In this document: piece by piece, positions 58,371-64,000 of the stretch
Numbering within the stretch: the first letter of the stretch is position 1
Layout of the letters: each line of letters starts with the position of its first letter
Source of the DNA: Rhizobium mongolense subsp. loessense
GTDB lineage: Bacteria; Pseudomonadota; Alphaproteobacteria; Rhizobiales; Rhizobiaceae
Assembly (NCBI RefSeq): GCF_900099775.1
Contig: NZ_FMTM01000006.1
Coordinates: 248,001 to 312,000 of the forward strand
DNA length: 64,000 bases
Direction of reading: 5' to 3'
Program-made: the position numbers and the translations under genes
Notes under the pieces: generated by a model
Seen by the model: only the letters and a program-made list of their open reading frames with translations
Database searches by the model: none
What the model was told of the DNA's origin: nothing

Positions 58371-59948
58371 ATGAAACTGACGGACACGACGCGCCGCCGC
58401 TTCCTTTCTTCGATCGGCGCAGTCGGCGGCTTTGCGGCAGCCAGCCTCGTGATGCCATATTACGCGCGAGGATCTTCGAGCCGCCCCATCTTCACGTCAG
58501 GCGTTCAATCCGGTGATGTAGACGCAACTTCGGGCATGATATGGACGCGTGTCGACCGGCCATCGCGGCTCTTCGTCGAATATTCGACCAGTGACAAATT
58601 CGCAAATGCCGTCAGGTTGGCCCCGATCGACGTCACGCCGGAGACCGATCTTGCGGGTAAGCTGCTGCTGCGGGATCTGCCGCCGGACCGTGACATCTTC
58701 TACAGGTTTATGGCCGCCGACCTGCAGGACATCAACAGCGTCTCCGAACGAATTCACGGCCAGTTCCGCACCGCGCCTTCCAACAGGCGGACGATCCGCT
58801 TCGCATGGTCAGGCGATACGGCGGGGCAGGGATGGGGCATCGACGACGAGGGTATGCGCACCTATCAGACCATCGCCTATCACCGCCCCGATTTCATGAT
58901 CCATTCCGGCGACACGATCTATGCCGACAACCCAATGCCGGACGAGATCCGGTTACGTGACGGCGGACTCTGGAAGAACAGGATCGTGACCGAGGACAAG
59001 CGCGACATCGCGCAGACGCTCGATCAGTTTCGCGGACAGTGGAAATACAATCTGCTCGACGAACATGTGAAGGAACTCAATGCAGTCTGTCCGGTCTTCT
59101 ATCAATGGGACGACCACGAGGTTTTAAACAACTGGTCGCCTTCGACCGACCTTCGCGGCAATGACCGCTACAAGGAAAAGTCCGTTTTGACGCTGGCAAA
59201 TCGGGCAAGCCGCGCCTTCCATGAGATGACGCCAATCCGCTACATTGCCGCCGAACCAGGGCGCGTCTACCGGAAAGTCTCTTATGGTCCCCTGCTCGAT
59301 ATCTTCTTCGTCGATTTGCGATCCTATCGGGGGCCGAACGACCATGGCCTGGATCCGGTCCTGTCGGCGAAGTCCCGCATCCTTGGCGAAGGGCAGGTAG
59401 CATGGCTGAAGCGCGAACTGGTGCGCTCGACGGCAACATGGAAGGTGATTGCCTGCGATATGCCGGTCGGACTGGTCATCTGGGATGATTATGGAAAGCG
59501 CCGAGGCAGCGAGTCCTTCTCTAACGGCGACAATGGAGCGCCGCTCGGGCGAGAGTTAGAATTTGCCGATCTGCTGCGCTTCATCCGTGACGCGGCGATT
59601 TCGAACATTGTGTGGCTGACGGCTGACGTCCACTACACCGCGGCGCATTATTATAATCCGGCCAATGCGAAATTCGGGGAGTTCTTGCCGTTCTGGGAAT
59701 TCGTCTCCGGGCCGTTGCATTCGGGGACCTATGGAGCGCAGGAGCTCGACATGACCTTCGGCCCAGACGTGCGGTTCATCAAGGCAGCACCTGGCGGTGC
59801 GGACTCCAATCTGCCACCGTCTGCTGGCCTTCAGTTCTTCGGACTGGTCGAAATCGACGGGCAGACCGAGCAGATGAGTGTACGGCTGATGGACAGAAAC
59901 GATACCGAACTCTGGCGGACCGTCATCGACCCCAAACATCTGAGCTAG
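58371..59948 (+). CDS. phoD: Alkaline phosphatase D (Tat-exported)
   Basis: 525 residues. Tat signal 'TTRRRFLSSIGAVGG' at the N-terminus, then PhoD N-terminal beta domain ('IFTSGVQSGDVDATSGMIWTRVDRP') and metallophosphatase domain: 'SGDTAGQG', 'DFMIHSGDTIYAD', 'FYQWDDHEVLNNW', 'WLTADVHYTAA'. Calcium/iron-dependent phosphodiesterase or phosphomonoesterase in the periplasm, releasing phosphate from nucleotides or phospholipids. An inverted repeat upstream may regulate it. Confidence 0.95.
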   Translation: MKLTDTTRRRFLSSIGAVGGFAAASLVMPYYARGSSSRPIFTSGVQSGDVDATSGMIWTRVDRPSRLFVEYSTSDKFANAVRLAPIDVTPETDLAGKLLLRDLPPDRDIFYRFMAADLQDINSVSERIHGQFRTAPSNRRTIRFAWSGDTAGQGWGIDDEGMRTYQTIAYHRPDFMIHSGDTIYADNPMPDEIRLRDGGLWKNRIVTEDKRDIAQTLDQFRGQWKYNLLDEHVKELNAVCPVFYQWDDHEVLNNWSPSTDLRGNDRYKEKSVLTLANRASRAFHEMTPIRYIAAEPGRVYRKVSYGPLLDIFFVDLRSYRGPNDHGLDPVLSAKSRILGEGQVAWLKRELVRSTATWKVIACDMPVGLVIWDDYGKRRGSESFSNGDNGAPLGRELEFADLLRFIRDAAISNIVWLTADVHYTAAHYYNPANAKFGEFLPFWEFVSGPLHSGTYGAQELDMTFGPDVRFIKAAPGGADSNLPPSAGLQFFGLVEIDGQTEQMSVRLMDRNDTELWRTVIDPKHLS

Positions 59949-60071
59949 GCCGACATGGCCGCTATCGCCCCTCCCCCCTTTCGCAAACGCGAAAAACACT
60001 GTATGAGCGCGCCAAACGTAATTGGCGCTTTCCCTTGAACGTAGCGCCTCAGCCTCAGAGATTTGAAACAT

Positions 60072-61892
60072 ATGGCACTTCGCAACATCGCGATTATCGC
60101 TCACGTTGACCATGGCAAAACGACCCTGGTGGACGAGCTCCTGAAACAGTCCGGCTCGTTTCGTGAGAACCAGCGCGTTGCAGAACGCGTGATGGACTCC
60201 AACGACCTTGAAAAGGAGCGCGGCATCACCATTCTCGCCAAGGCGACCTCGGTCGAGTGGAAAGGTGTCCGCATCAATATCGTCGACACCCCAGGCCACG
60301 CCGATTTCGGCGGCGAAGTTGAGCGCATTCTTTCAATGGTGGACGGCGCGATCGTGCTCGTCGATGCTTCGGAAGGCCCGATGCCGCAGACGAAGTTCGT
60401 TGTCGGCAAGGCCCTTAAGGTCGGTCTTCGTCCCATCGTCGCGATCAACAAGATCGACCGTCCGGACGGCCGCCACGAGGAAGTGATCAACGAAGTCTTC
60501 GATCTGTTTGCAAACCTCGACGCGACCGACGAACAGCTCGACTTCCCAATCCTTTACGGGTCTGGCCGTGACGGCTGGATGAACGTTAACCCGGAAGGTC
60601 CGAAGGATCAGGGTCTCGCACCGCTTCTCGACCTCGTGCTCGAGCATGTTCCGGAGCCGACCGTTCACGAAGGTCCGTTCACGATGATCGGCACGATCCT
60701 CGAAGCCAACCCCTTTCTCGGCCGTATCATCACCGGCCGCATCAATTCCGGTTCGATCAAGCCGAACCAGCCGGTCAAGGTTCTGCATGCCGACGGCAAG
60801 ACGATCGAGACCGGCCGTATCTCCAAGATCCTCGCCTTCCGCGGCATCGAGCGTCAGCCGATCGAAGAGGCGCATGCAGGCGATATCATTGCGATCGCCG
60901 GCCTCTCTAAGGGCACAGTTGCCGATACTTTCTGCGACCCGTCGATCACCGAGCCGCTGCAGGCCCAGCCGATCGATCCGCCGACGGTCACCATGTCCTT
61001 CATTGTCAACGATAGCCCCTATGCCGGTACAGAAGGCGACAAGGTCACCTCGCGCGTCATCCGTGACCGCCTGTTCAAGGAAGCTGAAGGCAACGTTGCG
61101 CTGAAGATCGAAGAATCCTCCGAAAAGGATTCGTTCTTCGTATCCGGCCGCGGCGAATTGCAGCTTGCGGTTCTGATCGAGACGATGCGCCGCGAAGGCT
61201 TCGAGCTGGCCGTTTCGCGCCCGCGCGTCGTCATGCACAAGGACGAAGCAACGGGCGAGATGCTCGAGCCGATCGAAGAAGTCGTCATCGACGTCGATGA
61301 AGAGCATTCGGGCGTCGTGGTGCAGAAGATGTCGGAGCGCAAGGCCGAAATGGTCGAGCTTCGTCCGTCGGGCGGCAACCGCGTCCGTCTTGTCTTCTTC
61401 GCACCGACCCGCGGCCTGATCGGCTACCAGTCAGAACTGCTCACGGACACGCGCGGCACGGCCGTGATGAACCGCCTCTTCCACGACTACCAGCCGTACA
61501 AGGGTGAGATCGGCGGCCGCGTCAACGGCGTGCTGCTTGCCAACGACTCCGGTGAAGCTGTGGCCTATGCTCTCTTCAATCTTGAAGACCGCGGTCCGAT
61601 GATCATCGACGCCGGTGAAAAGGTCTATGCCGGCATGATCATCGGCATTCACAGCAGAGACAACGACCTCGAAGTGAACGTGCTGAAGGGCAAGAAGCTG
61701 ACGAACATCCGCGCCGCCGGCAAGGACGAAGCCGTCAAGCTCACGCCGCCGATCCGCATGACGCTCGACCGCGCGCTGTCCTGGATCCAGGATGACGAAC
61801 TGGTCGAAGTGACGCCGAAGTCGATCCGTCTGCGCAAGATGTACCTCGACCCGAACGAGCGTAAGCGTTTCGAAAAGGCACGCTACGCCTAA
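60072..61892 (+). CDS. typA: GTP-binding protein TypA/BipA
   Basis: 606 residues. Ribosome-associated translational GTPase with 'IIAHVDHGKTTLVDEL' (G1), 'GITILAKATSVEW' (switch I), 'DTPGHADFGGEVERIL' (G3), 'NKIDRPDGR' (G4), then EF-G-like domains and the TypA-specific C-terminus. ATG at 60072 is the conserved start. It acts in stress and cold adaptation and ribosome assembly. A perfect terminator follows. Confidence 0.97.
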   Translation: MALRNIAIIAHVDHGKTTLVDELLKQSGSFRENQRVAERVMDSNDLEKERGITILAKATSVEWKGVRINIVDTPGHADFGGEVERILSMVDGAIVLVDASEGPMPQTKFVVGKALKVGLRPIVAINKIDRPDGRHEEVINEVFDLFANLDATDEQLDFPILYGSGRDGWMNVNPEGPKDQGLAPLLDLVLEHVPEPTVHEGPFTMIGTILEANPFLGRIITGRINSGSIKPNQPVKVLHADGKTIETGRISKILAFRGIERQPIEEAHAGDIIAIAGLSKGTVADTFCDPSITEPLQAQPIDPPTVTMSFIVNDSPYAGTEGDKVTSRVIRDRLFKEAEGNVALKIEESSEKDSFFVSGRGELQLAVLIETMRREGFELAVSRPRVVMHKDEATGEMLEPIEEVVIDVDEEHSGVVVQKMSERKAEMVELRPSGGNRVRLVFFAPTRGLIGYQSELLTDTRGTAVMNRLFHDYQPYKGEIGGRVNGVLLANDSGEAVAYALFNLEDRGPMIIDAGEKVYAGMIIGIHSRDNDLEVNVLKGKKLTNIRAAGKDEAVKLTPPIRMTLDRALSWIQDDELVEVTPKSIRLRKMYLDPNERKRFEKARYA

Positions 61893-61915
61893 GCGATTCT
61901 AATTGCTGACATTTC

Positions 61916-61943
61916 AAACCCCGGCCTGGCGCCGGGGTTTTTT
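61916..61943 (+). terminator. Terminator after typA
   Basis: AAACCCCGGC - CTGGC - GCCGGGGTTT, a perfect ten-base-pair stem, then TTTT. Confidence 0.95.
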
Positions 61944-61979
61944 GTTGTGCGGCGCGCTGATTCCGTCTTGTGACAATCG

Positions 61980-61994
61980 TTAAAAAAGCGTTAA
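61980..61994 (+). promoter_or_regulatory. CtrA-type box upstream of acetyltransferase gene
   Basis: TTAAAAAAGCGTTAA, a TTAA-N7-TTAA match 98 bases before the acetyltransferase start. The A-rich spacer makes a chance match more likely than for the other two boxes. Confidence 0.5.
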
Positions 61995-62091
61995 ATTTTG
62001 CTCATCGTCCACATGTTAAGTCTGTGGGCAAACGGCCGAAACGCATTATCGCGTATGGTTAATTGCCTGCTGGAAGACCAGAGTAAGCGTT

Positions 62092-62598
62092 ATGAAGACG
62101 TTGTCGATCGATGTCCGGCGGGCAGAACCGCATGATGCCCAAGCCATCTCCGAGGTGCATCGCCTCGCCTGGCAGCACACTTATGCCGGGATCATTCCGC
62201 ATCGCGCTCTGACGCAGATGATCGAACGCCGGGGCGAGAACTGGTGGCGCAAGGCGACCCGCGGCCCGGCAACCCTCCTCGTTCTCGATGTCGCCGGCAC
62301 GGTCGCAGGTTATGCCACACTTGGCCTCAATCGGGCCCGAGCGCTGCCGCAGGAAGGTGAGATCTACGAGCTCTATCTTCGTCCTGAGTATCAGGGCATT
62401 GGTCTTGGGCGCATGCTGTTCGGCGAGGCTCGGCGGCTCCTGAAATCACTCGGCTGCAAGGGACTGGTGGTCTGGTGCCTGGAGGAAAACGAGAATGCCA
62501 GCCAGTTCTATCGTGGCCACGGCGGCATTGACTTCTGCGAAGGCATGGAAAGCTTCGACCACAGGCAGCTGAAGAAAATCGGCTTCATCTGGAACTGA
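62092..62598 (+). CDS. GNAT-family N-acetyltransferase
   Basis: 168 residues, GNAT fold: 'VRRAEPHDAQAISEVHRLAWQHTYAGIIPHRAL', 'GEIYELYLRPEYQGIGLGRMLFGEARRLL' (acetyl-CoA loop QGIGLG) and 'VVWCLEENENASQFYRGHGG'. Substrate unknown. Preceded by a possible CtrA box. Confidence 0.9.
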   Translation: MKTLSIDVRRAEPHDAQAISEVHRLAWQHTYAGIIPHRALTQMIERRGENWWRKATRGPATLLVLDVAGTVAGYATLGLNRARALPQEGEIYELYLRPEYQGIGLGRMLFGEARRLLKSLGCKGLVVWCLEENENASQFYRGHGGIDFCEGMESFDHRQLKKIGFIWN

Positions 62599-62774
62599 AA
62601 AGCCAAGCCTCCGTCTTTTGAAACGCGCTTCATCGCTTGAAGGGGCTGCTGAAAATGGGCGCTCTGCTTCTCGATATTGCAGACGAATCTTGAACATCCC
62701 GAACACGCAATGTTGCGTTGCGGAATGAAACGGACTATTTGGCTGCGAACAATTCACCTCGTGGGAGTTTTCGT

Positions 62775-63308
62775 ATGCGCATCGACGCCATTTCCATCGG
62801 CAAGAATCCTCCGGAAGATGTCAACGTCATCGTTGAGGTTCCGGTCGGCGGTCACCCCATCAAGTATGAAATGGACAAGGAAGCCGGCACATTGGTCGTC
62901 GACCGCTTCCTCTATACGCCTATGACCTATCCGGGCAACTACGGCTTCGTGCCGCATACGCTTTCGGAAGACGGCGATCCGATCGATGTCCTAATCGCCA
63001 GCACGCGTCCGCTGGTCCCAGGCTGCGTCATCAATGTCCGCCCGATCGGCGTTCTGAAGATGGAAGACAATTCAGGCAAGGACGAGAAGATCATCGCCGT
63101 CCCGTCGCCGGCGCTTACGCTGCGCTACGAGAAGGTGAGGGACTACACCGACCTTCCGGAGATTACCTTGAAGCAGATCGAACACTTCTTCGAGCACTAC
63201 AAGGATCTGGAACCTGGCAAGTGGGTGAAGATTTTCGGCTGGGGCGATTCGAAGGAAGCCGGTCAGCTGATCCTCGAAGCCGTTGAGCGTGCCAAGAAGG
63301 CGAAATGA
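62775..63308 (+). CDS. ppa: Inorganic pyrophosphatase
   Basis: 177 residues, soluble family I pyrophosphatase: 'INVIVEVP'-type start (here VNVIVEVPVGG), 'DRFLYTPMTYPGNYGFVPHTLSEDGDPIDVLI' carries the metal-binding Asp residues (D-x-D-P-x-D-V motif), and 'GKWVKIFGWGDSKEA'. It removes PPi to drive biosynthesis. GGGAG at 62763-62767 is the ribosome-binding site. Its terminator lies inside the opposing DUF167 gene. Confidence 0.97.
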   Translation: MRIDAISIGKNPPEDVNVIVEVPVGGHPIKYEMDKEAGTLVVDRFLYTPMTYPGNYGFVPHTLSEDGDPIDVLIASTRPLVPGCVINVRPIGVLKMEDNSGKDEKIIAVPSPALTLRYEKVRDYTDLPEITLKQIEHFFEHYKDLEPGKWVKIFGWGDSKEAGQLILEAVERAKKAK

Positions 63309-63313
63309 GCTCG

Positions 63314-63628
63314 TTATAGCTTCAGAAGCCTTTCGAGCCTTTCCATCAAGTCCTCCGGACCGCCATCGATCCGGAGGACTTTTTTGCGCGATGTATCGCC
63401 TGACATCAATTGGATCGAGGATTTCGGAATGCCGAGTGCTTTGGACAGAAGCGCGATCAGCGCCTTGTTGGCTTTTCCCTTCTCAGGAATCGCTGCGACA
63501 CGGATCTTCATGTGGCACTCGCCTTCAGCATCGGCCTCGATGCCATCGATCGCGTCGCGCCCGCCATTCGGGGTCAACCGAACGGCGAGGCGTATATGAT
63601 CATCGAATTTCTTCCAGGCAGAGTTCAC
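63314..63628 (-). CDS. DUF167 family protein (UPF0235/YggU)
   Basis: 104 residues: 'HIRLAVRLTPNGGRDAIDG', 'VRVAAIPEKGKANKALIALLSKALGIPKSSIQLMSGDTSRKKVLRIDG' (read in parts: AIPEKGKANKALI, SGDTSRKKVL), the DUF167 core. Function unknown. GTG start at 63628 overlapping the YggT stop by four bases is preferred, consistent with the family's N-terminus. Its 3' end contains the plus-strand terminator of ppa. Confidence 0.87.
   Translation of the reverse strand: MNSAWKKFDDHIRLAVRLTPNGGRDAIDGIEADAEGECHMKIRVAAIPEKGKANKALIALLSKALGIPKSSIQLMSGDTSRKKVLRIDGGPEDLMERLERLLKL
63348..63385 (+). terminator. ppa terminator embedded in the opposing DUF167 gene
   Basis: AAGTCCTCCGG (63348-63358) and CCGGAGGACTT (63371-63381) form a perfect 11-base-pair stem followed by TTTT. 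It is 40 bases past the ppa stop and lies within the coding sequence of the minus-strand gene. Confidence 0.85.
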
Positions 63629-63915
63629 GCCACCAGCGGGAAGATGGTGTTCCACATCAGGGAGCGCAGGAAGAAGATAATCAGCAGCAGGATGATCGGC
63701 GAAATGTCGATGCCGCCGAGATTCGGCAACAGCCGGCGAATCGGCCGCAGCAGCGGCTCGGTGACATTATAGAGGAACATGCCGACCGAATTGACGAACT
63801 GGTTTGAGGAATTGATGACGTTGAAGGCGTAAAGCCAGGAGAAAATGGCACTCGCAATCAGCACCCAAGTATAAAGATTCAAAGCCAAATCAATGGTTTG
63901 AAAGAGGGCAATCAT
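63625..63915 (-). CDS. YggT family membrane protein
   Basis: 96 residues, two hydrophobic helices: 'LYTWVLIASAIFSWLYAFNVI' and 'ISPIILLLIIFFLRSLMWNTIFPLVA', with the YggT signature 'EPLLRPIRRLLPNLGGIDISP' between. Related to the YlmG proteins of cell-division and nucleoid distribution. ATG 63915 has GGAG at good spacing; a Met at 63945 is an alternative. Confidence 0.92.
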   Translation of the reverse strand: MIALFQTIDLALNLYTWVLIASAIFSWLYAFNVINSSNQFVNSVGMFLYNVTEPLLRPIRRLLPNLGGIDISPIILLLIIFFLRSLMWNTIFPLVA

Positions 63916-64000
63916 CGTGGTCTCCAGTTCGTTGCTGACAGACATGTATCTATTGGCGGCTAAACGGGCAAGTGCCGCGTGAAAACCCGCGGCGAATCAT

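Noticed and set aside
1..64000. CRISPR array, rRNA operon, prophage, toxin-antitoxin or defence island
   Set aside because: I saw no regularly spaced repeats, no rRNA sequence, no phage structural genes and no recognisable defence or toxin pair; gene content is core metabolism and housekeeping.

Overview
The window looks like a stretch of core chromosome from a member of the Rhizobiaceae (Alphaproteobacteria), most likely Rhizobium or a close relative. I infer this from the GC-rich codon use, the overall product sequences, rhizobial-type families (IalB-like protein, DUF1223, DUF2585, DUF2794), a CenR/OtpR-type response regulator next to a cyclic-nucleotide-binding protein, CtrA-type TTAA-N7-TTAA boxes, and palindromic repeats of the kind scattered through rhizobial genomes. 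No species can be named from the sequence alone.

Layout. 1-0.5 kb: decayed transposase tail beside a tRNA-Gly(GCC). 0.7-5.4 kb: prolyl-tRNA editing protein, CnoX-like thioredoxin/TPR protein, Lon-N-domain protein, Trm112-like protein, a ubiquinone-type FAD hydroxylase and TesB. 5.5-7.5 kb: glnK-amtB behind a sigma-54 promoter. 7.6-17 kb: ftsK (with a CtrA box), lolA, xthA, cNMP-binding protein plus CenR/OtpR-like regulator, an L,D-transpeptidase-like protein, aldo/keto reductase, SixA-like phosphatase, leuC. 17.2-18.9 kb: amino-acid ABC permease and binding protein without an ATPase. 19-23.5 kb (minus strand): ffh, chorismate mutase, rpsP, rimM, trmD, rplS. 23.5-26.2 kb: a ffh leader with hairpins, a relic of a 5-oxoprolinase gene, and an EF-G-like GTPase. 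26.4-31.5 kb: dapF-mtaB-ftsY-yciB-DUF2585. 31.5-34.6 kb (minus): ccmABCDG. 34.9-48.9 kb: acnA, DUF1223, DUF2794, acetyltransferase, Bax-inhibitor-1 protein, a LolD/FtsX-type ABC exporter divergent from an SGNH esterase, thpR overlapping a phosphotyrosine phosphatase, pterin dehydratase, YkvA-like protein, IalB-like protein, rlmN. 49-55.5 kb: TrpXYZ-like ABC transporter, LysE exporters, SDR, argG. 55.5-64 kb: an unrecognised protein under a CtrA box, M3 peptidase, Tat-exported PhoD, typA, acetyltransferase, ppa, DUF167 and YggT.

How the genes fit together. Most are housekeeping: co-translational targeting (ffh and ftsY, both here), ribosome and tRNA maturation (rpsP, rimM, trmD, rplS, rlmN, mtaB, typA), envelope biogenesis and division (ftsK, lolA, yciB, cenR-like regulator, L,D-transpeptidase), cytochrome c maturation, and N, P and amino-acid metabolism (glnK-amtB, phoD, ppa, leuC, dapF, argG).

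I see no defence island, CRISPR array, prophage, biosynthetic cluster or other obvious undescribed system. The most interesting signals are small: a palindromic repeat apparently inserted in frame in ftsY, a related element inside the ccm operon, three full CtrA boxes (one in front of an unknown gene), a structured ffh leader, a terminator buried in an opposing gene, and a decayed 5-oxoprolinase gene.
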